Shown here in pieces: positions 1 through 6,960 of a stretch of DNA of 8,311 bases. The stretch is from Acidobacteriota bacterium (lineage in GTDB: Bacteria > Acidobacteriota > Terriglobia > Terriglobales > Acidobacteriaceae). Within the stretch, counting starts at the first letter, position 1. Every line of letters begins with the position of its first letter. The stretch is from positions 1 through 8,311 of the forward strand of contig JAFAPG010000242.1 of NCBI GenBank assembly GCA_019247235.1, written 5' to 3'. Below the pieces are notes generated by a model that searched no databases, had not been told where the DNA came from, and saw only the letters and a list, made by a program, of their open reading frames with translations. The translations under genes were made by a program, and so were the position numbers.

Positions 1-131
1 TCGGACTCCGCAACGATGATGAGACACTGCTTGTGTTGCGACGTGAAGAGGAATCGCGTCTTGTCGAGTTGGGCGAGGTTGCGAGCAGCTATACATTTGG
101 CCGACTGTGGAGGAGTCTCCAAAAACAGTAG
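1..131 (+). CDS. C-terminal end of an unidentified protein (5' partial)
   Basis: An open frame enters from the left edge (first full codon at position 3) and stops at TAG 129-131, giving 42 visible residues. The piece begins GLRNDDETLLVLRR and ends SLQKQ. It is charged, with an acidic/basic run (RREEESR), and carries an aromatic stretch (SSYTFGRLW) near the end, which reads like a real protein terminus rather than random translation. The two other forward frames also run for some distance, so the choice rests on composition only. I do not recognise the family and assign no function. A short relic or chance frame cannot be excluded. Confidence 0.35.
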   Translation, partial: GLRNDDETLLVLRREEESRLVELGEVASSYTFGRLWRSLQKQ

Positions 132-980
132 TCGGGACTGTGACTCGTTTGCTTGGAGATACGTGCCTGCAGGTACTGGAATATCCTGAAAGTCCCGCGG
201 CATTGACCCACTATACTTCTGGTCACTTTTGCCTCTTCCCAAATTGGGTCCCCAGAACTTTAACAACTCCATCCGAAGTGGGCACCGTGGCATCTTCTGG
301 CATGACATTCAGTTCTTCTTCGGGAAGCTTGCCCCGGTTCACCCAGCAGGTCCAGAACCCAAAGCTCTGGCGCCAGCAATATCTCAGGAAGTCGACGGGC
401 GGACGCGACTGCACTGTTAGTTAACCACGACATTAATCCACAAACGCGGCTCATCTTGCAGATCTTCACTTCATCCACGCCAATCGCATGTGTGAATACA
501 ACGCGACTCCGTTATCGCAGGAAATCTTCATACTGCCCGCTTAGGCTGCGAGCCACGTGCACTCCAGCTGCTTGGCACGCCAATGTTCGCTGCGTTCTGT
601 GCCCGGCTCCTGGAACCTTCCGTGGCACAGCGCAATACCGAATACACATCAAACAACGTACGGTAAGCGTCGAACGCTATTGCTCGGATGCCAGTTTTAT
701 TAGAGCTAGTCTCCTTGAATGCTGCTCATTCACTCAAAGTTACCCCCCTGTGATGCCGGATGGTAGAACATTCGATTCGAACCTCCCGGAGGCGAGAGTG
801 ATGGGTTAGTTCGTATCCAATTAGTATGAGTCCGAAGGCCCGATCTGTCCGAGTTGCGACGCACCAAGCTATGCGGATTTCTGTTTTTTGCCGCTCACAA
901 GACCTGTCACCTGTGTTAACGATCTGAATCTCACGGTCAGACAACAAACTGGGAGAAACGCTTTCGGGTGCCCGGTTCGC
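132..980. other. Gene-poor stretch, no supported gene
   Basis: Several frames of 60-120 codons exist on both strands, for example 107-424 and 456-809 on plus and 726-947 on minus. Their products are rich in Cys, Arg, Ser and Pro in a pattern typical of chance translation, none has a convincing ribosome site, and they overlap each other on opposite strands. I see no tRNA, CRISPR array, long repeat or clear terminator here. The right end presumably carries the promoter of the small gene at 992, but I could not pick a convincing -35/-10 pair. Confidence 0.5.
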
Positions 981-986
981 GGAGGA
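981..986 (+). promoter_or_regulatory. Shine-Dalgarno site of the 41-residue gene
   Basis: GGAGGA lies 5 bases before the ATG at 992. It is one of the strongest ribosome binding sites in the window and is the main reason for calling such a short gene. Confidence 0.65.
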
Positions 987-991
987 TTACA

Positions 992-1117
992 ATGGCGAGG
1001 CTGATTCCATTTTATGTCCCGCAAAACTTCAAACCTCCGAAGCAGCGCTGGCTGCCTTTGGAGCAACGCGGGAAGATCATCGACTTCCAAACCGTTGTGA
1101 TCAAGAAGTCTGCCTAA
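992..1117 (+). CDS. Small protein of unknown function, 41 residues
   Basis: The product is 41 residues, starting MARLIPFYVPQNFKPP, with a middle LEQRGKIIDF and an end VIKKSA. It is basic, with a hydrophobic N-terminal third, no cysteines, no signal peptide and no membrane segment. The start is fixed by an ideal GGAGGA 5 bases upstream. The style (an IPFYVP start, a QRGKII core and a KKSA tail) resembles short orphan proteins I associate with acidobacterial genomes, but this is recollection without a search, and no function is known to me. It stands alone: the next plus-strand gene starts 249 bp downstream. A 155-codon frame on the opposite strand (869-1336) covers it but lacks comparable support. 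I am fairly sure it is translated and not sure what it does. Confidence 0.55.
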   Translation: MARLIPFYVPQNFKPPKQRWLPLEQRGKIIDFQTVVIKKSA

Positions 1118-1158
1118 ACGTTGGGGAAGTTCTAGAAACTGCCGACATTGTGCGAAGT

Positions 1159-1178
1159 TGGTTGGGACGACCCAACTG
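1159..1178. repeat. Short hairpin after the small gene
   Basis: GTTGGG (1161-1166) and CCCAAC (1171-1176) form a perfect 6-bp stem with an ACGA loop, extendable by two G-U pairs in RNA. It lies 41 bases after the stop codon at 1117. There is no T-run after it on either strand, so it is a weak candidate for a terminator or an mRNA 3' end. Confidence 0.3.
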
Positions 1179-1366
1179 ACTGTGTCTGGGCGGAAATTTT
1201 TCACAGGTGCGGAACTCGGCAGCGGCATATGCCCAAGCTGAAGGAGCGCACGCGATTTGCGAGCACATTCGCACATTGGCAAAGTGCACCGACCAGCTTG
1301 CCGCGGGACTTTCTGGCAAGAACCGTACCGTTTCACATTTAACGAACATCAGCATAGATTTTGATC

Positions 1367-1645
1367 GTGATCCGGCCCTTTCGCTGCTCCGAGACTGGCC
1401 GTCTGCTCCACCGTAAGTCGGTACGCCGATTCAAGGCAATTGAGCGGCAGGCGTTGCGAAAGCTGGACATTCTTGATGCGGCGTCTGATCTCAGAACACT
1501 GTCCACGTTGCCGGGAAACCGGCTGGAGGCCCTGAAACGGGAGTGCGAAGGACAATACAGTGTCCGCATCAGTGATCAATGGCGAATTTGCTTTGAATGG
1601 CGTCAGGGGCACGCCTTTCAAGTCGAGATTGCGGACTGTAACTAG
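1367..1645 (+). CDS. higB: HigB-type (RelE/ParE superfamily) toxin
   Basis: The 92-residue product matches the pattern I know for HigB toxins of type II toxin-antitoxin systems. It begins MIRPFRCSETGRLLHRK, followed by SVRRFKAIERQALRKLDILDAA, the PGNRLEAL segment, the GQYSVRISDQWRICFEW core strands, and a terminal strand ending VEIADCN, where the family usually ends in D-Y-H. HigB toxins are ribosome-dependent mRNA endonucleases that slow translation, and the partner HigA binds and blocks them and represses the operon. The GTG at 1367 is preferred to the TTG at 1361 because it gives the usual N-terminus and about the usual length of 92 residues. No strong ribosome site is visible. The order toxin then antitoxin is the HigBA hallmark, but the downstream antitoxin appears to be only a stub, and the last residues depart from the family. 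The toxin may therefore be inactive. Confidence 0.85.
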   Translation: MIRPFRCSETGRLLHRKSVRRFKAIERQALRKLDILDAASDLRTLSTLPGNRLEALKRECEGQYSVRISDQWRICFEWRQGHAFQVEIADCN

Positions 1646-1653
1646 GAAGAAAG

Positions 1654-1707
1654 ATGGCAAAGAAATTGAAGCATCCAGGCAAGGTTCTACAGTCGGCGCG
1701 CGACTGA
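1654..1707 (+). pseudogene. higA: Truncated HigA-like antitoxin start (17 codons)
   Basis: Eight bases after the toxin stop, preceded by GGAAGAAAG, an ATG opens a 17-residue frame MAKKLKHPGKVLQSARD and then TGA. HigA antitoxins typically begin in just this way (M-x-K-K-L-x-x-x-HPGE-x-L), with a helix-turn-helix following. Here the match ends after about 12 residues, and the helix-turn-helix is not seen in the next 300 bases in any frame I could read. The G-E of the usual HPGE is G-K. I infer an antitoxin gene cut by deletion or frameshift. A chance short frame is possible but unlikely given its exact position behind higB. Confidence 0.6.
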
Positions 1708-2051
1708 AGCTGTTCATCGATGCAAGAATGCTTCGAGCCGTGGCATCGCGATCGCGCTGCTCTGCTGCTCGCAATTAAAACAACCGATCGGCGCGCGCCG
1801 GATTCACTTGGCTCCGTCGCATTACGATAGGTGCTTCGATTGTGAGCTTCGGGTTTCTACAACTCGCGCTCTCGAGCCCGTAGTAACTGCGAGGATTGCT
1901 ACTTTGCAGGGGCTTCCTGAACATGACAGGCGCGAACCGCCAATTTAAGTCTGGAAGTGCTTTATGGCTTCGACCACGACTTTCGCAGGTACTGCCTTGG
2001 TACAGCAGGAATCCTCAAGCGGTTTGATAAACTTTAACAAACCAAGGCTAA
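1708..2051. other. Intergenic DNA with tRNA leader inverted repeats
   Basis: No supported gene. Continuing frames after the antitoxin stub do not show helix-turn-helix sequence. Close to the tRNA, two inverted repeats share an arm. CCTTGGT (1995-2001) pairs with ACCAAGG (2041-2047), and GGTTTG (2021-2026) pairs with CAAACC (2038-2043), so the two hairpins exclude each other. They end 4 bases before the mature tRNA. A weak -10-like TTTAAC (2033-2038) lies in the loop region, with no matching -35 found. Confidence 0.4.
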
Positions 2052-2127
2052 GCCGACGTAGCTCAGTTGGTAGAGCAGCCGATTCGTAATCGGCAGGCCA
2101 TCGGTTCAAGTCCGATCGTCGGCTCCA
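2052..2127 (+). tRNA. tRNA-Thr (anticodon CGT)
   Basis: All cloverleaf parts are present over 76 bases. The acceptor arm GCCGACG pairs with CGTCGGC. The D arm is GCTC/GAGC. The anticodon stem GCCGA/TCGGC encloses the loop TTCGTAA with anticodon CGT at 2085-2087. The variable loop has 5 bases, and the T arm ATCGG/CCGAT encloses TTCAAGT. The discriminator base is T and the CCA end is encoded. CGT reads the threonine codon ACG. It stands alone rather than in a tRNA cluster. No second copy of its 3' end, as would mark an integrated element, is visible in the window. Confidence 0.97.
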
Positions 2128-2157
2128 TCTTTTCAAGCAGTTAGATGTCCTTCTTAG

Positions 2158-2454
2158 TGCCCCGCGAGGAATTGTGACCTGAATCGGGAGGTCGTCGCTT
2201 GGGACAAGCCCAGATTCGCAAATCTACAACTTGGCTTCTTAGAATCCCTGCGTGGGGCGTCGCATTCGAAAAAGACCCGGCTGGCTGAGAAGAGCGGAGC
2301 AAGAGGATGCTCACCGAGTGCGGAGTTCACACAGGGCGACGTAGAGTGGGCCGATGGGGATTATATTTGGCACTCCGCTCGTTTTGGGAAGACGTCCGCG
2401 GAGTTGACGGCATTCATCGACAGCCTGGATGGTCTGTGTTTCAAGGGAAGCTGA
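2158..2454 (+). pseudogene. Start-less open frame after the tRNA, possible gene relic
   Basis: Between TAG 2155-2157 and TGA 2452-2454 there is an uninterrupted frame of 98 codons. It has no ATG or GTG, and its only TTG is near the end (2404). Its last third reads DVEWADGDYIWHSARFGKT and then a stretch ending FIDSLDGLCFKGS, which has a plausible protein composition, and the third codon positions there are mostly G or C. This may be the end of a gene that lost its start, perhaps at the tRNA boundary, or simply chance. I do not recognise a family. A competing frame of 73 codons (2307-2528) looks worse, rich in Gly and Arg. Confidence 0.2.
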
Positions 2455-3120
2455 ACGGACCACGAGGCGGGAAACACAACAGTCGGTCTGCGAAAGGCAA
2501 CAAACATGGAGGCCCTCGGGCGAGATGATCATCCAAGTACTGTCAGAGCCGTCCACTGGTGGTGCAATTCGGATCAAATGATCAACAAGGATAGACGAGT
2601 GACGGCCGATTATCCGATTATCCGCCGTGGGGCGCATTCAATTGACTACCTCGGGGGTGAATCAATGACTTGCCCCTAACCAAACCCGCACGGAAGCATT
2701 TGGGGACTTATTGAAGAAATGGCTATTTAATGCGCGCGCTTGAGAGACATGGCACGGTTACGGCCCACCGGCTGCGGATCTACTGCTGGCCAGTCTGGAT
2801 CCGATCGGGATGAAGTTCCCGGATTATTCATGGCCACGATATTTCCTGCTGTCGCAGTAGGCGTAGAATCCGCAGCAAGTGCGGTCGCGAACGACAGGAA
2901 ATTTCCCGCGACAATCCCGCCCGACCGCCTGTTTTCGCTAAGCCGATCTGCGTCCCGTTGAACCAACGCGTCGCATGCGCATTCGAGACCGCCGCCTCAT
3001 TTGTCTGACAATTATTCTGGATCGCAAATGGCCGGCCCGGTGACCCCCTACACTACGCCGAGATCACTGGTGGTGTAACGCGTGGGCAGTTGCTTCTACT
3101 GCGCAGCACGTTACCGTCAG
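2455..3120. other. Gene-poor stretch, no supported gene
   Basis: The frames at 2740-2961 (plus) and 2727-2966 (minus) cover the same DNA on opposite strands, and neither has a ribosome site or a recognised motif. A tandem GATTATCC GATTATCC occurs at 2608-2623. A weak inverted repeat (3049-3056 with 3070-3077, one wobble pair) has no T-run. Nothing else is supported. Confidence 0.45.
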
Positions 3121-3160
3121 AGAAAAGCTCAGGGCTTCGCGAGCATGCTCTCGAAACCCT
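3121..3160 (-). terminator. Intrinsic terminator of the secreted protein gene
   Basis: Bases 3131-3160 form a near-perfect inverted repeat: AGGGcTTCGcGAG on one side and CTCtCGAAaCCCT on the other, around a CATG centre. Read on the minus strand, the C/A mismatch becomes a G-U pair, leaving one mismatch in the stem, and a CTTTTC tract (complement of 3121-3126) follows soon after. This polarity, and its place 26 bases past the stop of the minus-strand gene, fit a rho-independent terminator. The T-run is short. Confidence 0.65.
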
Positions 3161-3186
3161 ACGCTTAGCTGAATCGGCAAGATCCT

Positions 3187-3669
3187 CTATTCATTGCAAC
3201 CTCGTCGACACTGTTTCTTGTAAACACGGCTCTCGACCACTCCCGAGTCTGTGCCGATGACTCGGAGCTCTGCCCCATCATCGTCGATCACAAAGTCTGC
3301 TTGTACGGTGGCATCCAAGGGAGATACGTTAAGTGTCATGGAGCCTGTACAGTCCGGATTTACCGTATACGTGCCTTGAATGGTTACCTGGTTGATGTTG
3401 CCGTTTGCGCTTAAGGTTGCGGTTGCCTCAGTATCGCCATTCCCGTCGAAGGTCTGCCTACCGACCTCAGCGAAAGGACCGGCAAAAGGGGGCGGAACAT
3501 AGGAGGGGAGAAGAGTTCCTGTGCTGGTGTATCCGAAGCTGCCGTGAAGGGTAGCATTTGAGCACTCTTTAACCTTGCGTGACTGTTCCTGCGCGACCAC
3601 ATTTTGCGCACCGAACATGGAAACTGCCAAAAACCCAATGACCTGACAACGAAGCAAGACGCTTCTCAT
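3187..3669 (-). CDS. Secreted beta-rich protein of unknown function
   Basis: The 160-residue product has a typical Sec signal peptide: basic start MRSVLLR, hydrophobic core IGFLAVSMFG, and a likely cut after NVVA (about residue 26). The mature part carries LHGSFGYTSTG, a TFDGNGD turn, SANGNINQVTIQGTYTVNPDCTG, then alternating strands and a KKQCRRGC end. There are four cysteines in the mature part, at about 36, 107, 154 and 158, which could form disulfides outside the cytoplasm. The G-x-Y-x-F, F-D-G-x-G and G-T-Y-T-V-x-x-D-C-T-G pattern is one I associate with small exported acidobacterial proteins of unknown role, probably a beta barrel or sandwich (inference). The ATG at 3669 is chosen over the longer frame to about 3981 because AAGGAGA sits 6 bases upstream, the signal peptide begins there, and the longer version would run into the kinase gene. 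It is divergent from the kinase. Confidence 0.8.
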   Translation of the reverse strand: MRSVLLRCQVIGFLAVSMFGAQNVVAQEQSRKVKECSNATLHGSFGYTSTGTLLPSYVPPPFAGPFAEVGRQTFDGNGDTEATATLSANGNINQVTIQGTYTVNPDCTGSMTLNVSPLDATVQADFVIDDDGAELRVIGTDSGVVESRVYKKQCRRGCNE

Positions 3670-3747
3670 AACGAATCTCCTTTCGGCGTAATCGATCAGG
3701 TGGCCAGTCCCAACCGGCTCACTTGGTACGAATAAGGAATCGCGGGC

Positions 3748-3767
3748 CTGGAGGTTACAGCCTCCGG
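3748..3767. repeat. Hairpin in the divergent control region
   Basis: GGAGG (3750-3754) and CCTCC (3761-3765) pair around TTACAG, extended outward by one G-T and one C-G pair to 7 pairs. It lies 40 bases before the kinase start. It may be an operator or a leader hairpin. One arm itself resembles a ribosome site but is too far from the start to serve the kinase. Confidence 0.4.
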
Positions 3768-3795
3768 TGAGAAACGCATAAAATAGCTGCTGCAA

Positions 3796-3807
3796 ATTGG
3801 GCCCAAT
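3796..3807. repeat. Perfect 12-bp palindrome touching the kinase start codon
   Basis: ATTGGGCCCAAT is an exact palindrome directly before the ATG at 3808, where a ribosome site would normally be. CAAATTG occurs both at 3793-3799 and just inside the gene at 3812-3818. It could be a binding site for a dimeric repressor or influence ribosome access. Confidence 0.5.
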
Positions 3808-6800
3808 ATGCCAAATTGCCCTCAGTGCGGAGCGGCATTGGGTTCCGACGATCCCGGCGGACTGTGCCCCAAGTGCCTGATCCAAGGCGTTTTCGAGAGT
3901 TCGATTGGCGCAGATGAATCCGGAACCGGGACCGTAGATACCTTGGCGGCAGCCCGTGATGACGACTTCGGCCGTTATCACGTCATTCGACCTCTAGGAG
4001 AAGGGGGTATGGGGACCGTCTACTTGGCCGAGCAGCGCCAACCCATTCGCCGCCGTGTGGCGCTCAAAGTCGTGAAGCTCGGAATGGACACAGGGCAAGT
4101 ACTGGCTCGCTTTGCTAACGAGCGTCAGGCGCTGGCCATGATGGACCACCCGAATATTGCCCGAATCATTGATGCAGGTGCAACCCCGAAGGGCCGGCCG
4201 TACTTCGTGATGGAGTACATCGACGGCGTAGCCATAACTGAGTATTGCGATCGCACCCAGATGAGAATCGGCGACCGGTTGCAGCTGTTCCTCAGGGTAT
4301 GCCATGCGGTTCAGCATGCGCACGAAAAAGGCGTTATTCACCGCGATCTCAAACCTTCGAATGTGCTGGTGATGGAACAGGAGGGCAGGCCCCTTCCTAA
4401 AGTGATCGATTTCGGTATCGCGAAAGCGACCGACCAGTGGGCGGTGGAGAACACGCTACTCACGCAATTCGGCCAGATGGTAGGCACACCGGAGTACGCC
4501 AGCCCTGAGCAGGCCGAGGTAATGACCGGAGTTGTCGATGAGAGCTCAGACGTGTATTCGCTCGGCGTGCTTTTTTACGAGTTGTTGATCGGCACTGTCC
4601 CTTTCGATGCGGCCAGACTGCGCCAGGCAGGTTTATCCGAGATGCTCCGGATCATTCGCGAAGAGGACGCCGCGCCACCTTCGCGAAAGCTGGCCGCTCT
4701 GGGTGCGGCTGCCGCCAACATCGCCGCGCATCGGCAGACCGACCCGACTTCCCTTAGGCGCATCGTGGATGGCGATCTGGATTGGATCGCGATGAAGGCT
4801 TTGGAAAAGGTTCGTGAGCGGCGATACGCTTCGGTGGCTGAGTTGGCGGCTGATATCCAGAGACATATGGAAGACCGCCCGGTGCTCGCCTCACCACCCC
4901 GCCACCTCTACCGGGCACGGAAATTTGCTCGCAGGAACAGGGCGGCGGTTCTCGGCGCGGCCGCCGGGCTCGCGTTCATTGCCTTCGGCATCGTTATGGT
5001 CCGGACGCTGGTGCACCGCGAGTCTCCGCCCCCGCCCAATCTGGCGGACAAAAGGACGATTGTCCTCGGTGATTTTGCCAATACCACGGGGGATCCGGCA
5101 TTCGATGACACGCTGCGCCAAGTCATGGCGGGGGAGCTTGGAAAATCTCCCTACGTCAGTGTGCTTTCGGATGCGCGCACGAGCGAGACACTGCGCCTGA
5201 TGGTCCGGCCTCCGCATGCAAAGCTGACTGCGGACGTTGCGGCCGAAATCTGCGAGCGTACCGGAAGTGCCGCGGACGTGGAGGGCTCGATTGCGCGAAT
5301 CGGTAATGAGTACGTGTTGGGGTTGCGAGCAAGGAATTGCCGAACCGGAGTTGTCCTGGAGCAAGACCAGGCACCTGCAGCCAAGAAAGAGGAAGTCTTC
5401 GAGGCTCTGGGCCAGATCGCAGACCGGTTCCAGAACCGTGCCGCCGGGTCGATTGCACGCGTGAAGAAGGAGACCAGTCTGTCGACCGAGGTAACCACGC
5501 CTTCACTGGAGGCCTGGAGGTCCTATAGGGCGGCGATGATGGCTGTCCAGGGGTTCAAACCCACGGAAGCAATCTCACTGGCGAAGCGTGCCCTCGAGAT
5601 CGACCCGAAATTTGCGATGGCCTATGCCTACATGGGCCGGTCCTATGATGCCCTGGGGGAGGCCGAACTTGCCGCGCAGAATATTACCAAGGCCTATGAG
5701 TTGCGGGACCATGTGAGCGATCCGGAGAACTTTTTCATTACGTTCAACTATTACCGGCAGGCGCCTCGAAATTTGGAGCTGGCGCGTCAGACCTTGGAAT
5801 CGTGGACGCGAAAGTATCCCGAGGATCTAACACCCCACGGTTTCTTCGCGGCCTTCACCTCATCCGGGACGGGTCATTACGAAACAGCCGTAGATGAAGG
5901 TCTAAAAGCGCTAGAAATCGATCCGAATTACTCCATTGGTTACGGAAATGTGGCTTTCGCTTACGTCTATTTGGACCGCCTCTCAGAAGCTGAGACTCTG
6001 CTTCGCAAGGCATCCGAACGTAAAATCGAAGCTGTAGAGTTCTCGCTACTCCGGTACTTTCTCGCTTTTCTGAGGAAAGACGAAGCGGTAATGGAACGGG
6101 AGATGACCCAACGCCACGCGAAGTTACAGGCTCAGGGATGGTTCGAGCACCAGGAAGCCCTGTCGTTCGCGTATCATGGGCGCCTCAAGGAAGCGGCTCA
6201 GCTATCGAACAGCGCTGTGGGCCTCGCTCGCCTGGCGGGTCTGCGCGAGCGCTCCGCCCAGTTTGCAGGCGCTCGTGCGGTGTGGAGCGCACTATTTGGG
6301 ATCCGGGGGGAAGCGCAAAAGAATGCTGCTGCGGCGTTGTCGCTTTGCCGAAGCCGGGACGCGGATTATGGGCCTGCGTTTGCGCTGGAGCTTCTGGACA
6401 ACTCTGCGCAAGCCGAGCCGATCGAAGCGGAACTCGAAAAGCGCTACCCGGAGGACACATCGGTCCAATTCAGTTATCTGCCTGCGCTGCGGGCACTGAA
6501 AGCTCTCGACCGGCGTGACCCGGCGAAAGCGCTCGAAATGACCCAAGCGGCCGCTCCTTACGATCTCGCTGTTCCGGGCACCGCATACTGGGCAGGTGCC
6601 TCTTTCTTCGGAGCTCTATACCCCGTCTACGTCCGTGGCCTCGCTTATTCCCGGCTGGGTCGCTACCGCCAGGCAGCGGCTGAACTTCAGAAAATTCTTG
6701 ATCATCCGGGAATCATGCTGAACGATCCGATTGGACCGATGGCGCGTCTCCAACTGGCCAGAGCCTTGGCCGCCTCCGGGAATCGCACGAAATCTGCCGC

Positions 6801-6894
6801 CGCCTATAGGGATCTGCTCGCTATTTGGAAGGATGCGGATGCCGATCTTCCCGTCGTCCAACAAGCTAGGGCTGAGTCCGCCAAATTACCATAG
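3808..6894 (+). CDS. Transmembrane Ser/Thr protein kinase with zinc ribbon and TPR domain
   Basis: The product is 1028 residues. The order is a zinc ribbon (C4-C7 and C20-C23), then a Hanks-type kinase at about 57-355, with glycine loop GEGGMG 64-69, VALK lysine K87, helix-C E105, HRDLKPSN with D180, K182 and N185, DFG 201-203, GTPEYASPE 226-234 and SDVYSLGV D248. All catalytic residues are present, so it should be active, with T216, T219 and T227 as candidate activation-loop sites. One membrane helix follows at about 379-401 after a basic stretch. A TolB/FlgO-like alpha/beta domain begins at about 416 (TIVLGDFANTTGDPAFDD) and runs to about 550. TPR-type repeats follow, clearest at 567-630, 690-735 and 944-1020. 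The membrane helix puts the kinase in the cytoplasm and the rest outside it. The start is set by the zinc ribbon; no ribosome site is visible. It is followed after 66 bp by a sigma factor, its probable partner. Confidence 0.93.
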   Translation: MPNCPQCGAALGSDDPGGLCPKCLIQGVFESSIGADESGTGTVDTLAAARDDDFGRYHVIRPLGEGGMGTVYLAEQRQPIRRRVALKVVKLGMDTGQVLARFANERQALAMMDHPNIARIIDAGATPKGRPYFVMEYIDGVAITEYCDRTQMRIGDRLQLFLRVCHAVQHAHEKGVIHRDLKPSNVLVMEQEGRPLPKVIDFGIAKATDQWAVENTLLTQFGQMVGTPEYASPEQAEVMTGVVDESSDVYSLGVLFYELLIGTVPFDAARLRQAGLSEMLRIIREEDAAPPSRKLAALGAAAANIAAHRQTDPTSLRRIVDGDLDWIAMKALEKVRERRYASVAELAADIQRHMEDRPVLASPPRHLYRARKFARRNRAAVLGAAAGLAFIAFGIVMVRTLVHRESPPPPNLADKRTIVLGDFANTTGDPAFDDTLRQVMAGELGKSPYVSVLSDARTSETLRLMVRPPHAKLTADVAAEICERTGSAADVEGSIARIGNEYVLGLRARNCRTGVVLEQDQAPAAKKEEVFEALGQIADRFQNRAAGSIARVKKETSLSTEVTTPSLEAWRSYRAAMMAVQGFKPTEAISLAKRALEIDPKFAMAYAYMGRSYDALGEAELAAQNITKAYELRDHVSDPENFFITFNYYRQAPRNLELARQTLESWTRKYPEDLTPHGFFAAFTSSGTGHYETAVDEGLKALEIDPNYSIGYGNVAFAYVYLDRLSEAETLLRKASERKIEAVEFSLLRYFLAFLRKDEAVMEREMTQRHAKLQAQGWFEHQEALSFAYHGRLKEAAQLSNSAVGLARLAGLRERSAQFAGARAVWSALFGIRGEAQKNAAAALSLCRSRDADYGPAFALELLDNSAQAEPIEAELEKRYPEDTSVQFSYLPALRALKALDRRDPAKALEMTQAAAPYDLAVPGTAYWAGASFFGALYPVYVRGLAYSRLGRYRQAAAELQKILDHPGIMLNDPIGPMARLQLARALAASGNRTKSAAAYRDLLAIWKDADADLPVVQQARAESAKLP

Positions 6895-6948
6895 CTATGG
6901 TGTAACTTTTCGCTGCGAACTCCTTATCCTGTTCAACGGAATACCCGT

Positions 6949-6952
6949 GAGG
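6949..6952 (+). promoter_or_regulatory. Ribosome binding site of the sigma factor gene
   Basis: GAGG lies 8 bases before the ATG at 6961, in a purine-rich run GTGAGGATGAGA. It supports that start, in contrast to the kinase, which has none. Confidence 0.5.
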
Positions 6953-6960
6953 ATGAGACC

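Larger units (their letters stand above)
3670..3807. promoter_or_regulatory. Divergent control region between secreted protein and kinase
   Basis: These 138 bp must hold promoters for both genes unless the kinase is read from further away. Seen here: the minus-strand ribosome site (TCTCCTT at 3676-3682, read as AAGGAGA), a hairpin (3748-3767), a -10-like TAAAAT at 3779-3784 on plus without a good -35, and a palindrome touching the kinase start. The sigma factor of this locus may use a non-housekeeping promoter, so failure to find a consensus is not informative. Confidence 0.6.

Noticed and set aside
750..800. tRNA-like pieces (GGTAGA and TTCGAACC)
   Set aside because: The flanking bases do not form acceptor, anticodon or T stems in either orientation.
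456..809. 117-codon plus-strand frame
   Set aside because: Rich in Cys and Arg, no ribosome site, no known motif; looks like chance translation.
869..1336. 155-codon minus-strand frame
   Set aside because: It starts at GTG without a clear ribosome site, has no recognised motif, and lies opposite the better supported small gene at 992-1117.
1361..1366. TTG at 1361 as the higB start
   Set aside because: GTG at 1367 gives the family-typical MIRPF start and 92-residue length.
1708..1800. Continuation of HigA in another frame after the stub
   Set aside because: I read all three frames and saw no helix-turn-helix or other HigA-like sequence.
1945..2136. 63-codon minus-strand frame across the tRNA
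   Set aside because: It is the antisense translation of the tRNA-Thr gene, a known type of false protein prediction.
2727..2966. Opposing frames of 73 and 79 codons
   Set aside because: They cover the same DNA on both strands and neither has a ribosome site or recognised domain, so I could not support either.
3670..3981. Longer start for the secreted protein, giving 264 residues
   Set aside because: It would overlap the kinase N-terminus and put the signal peptide in the middle; the start at 3669 has AAGGAGA 6 bases upstream.
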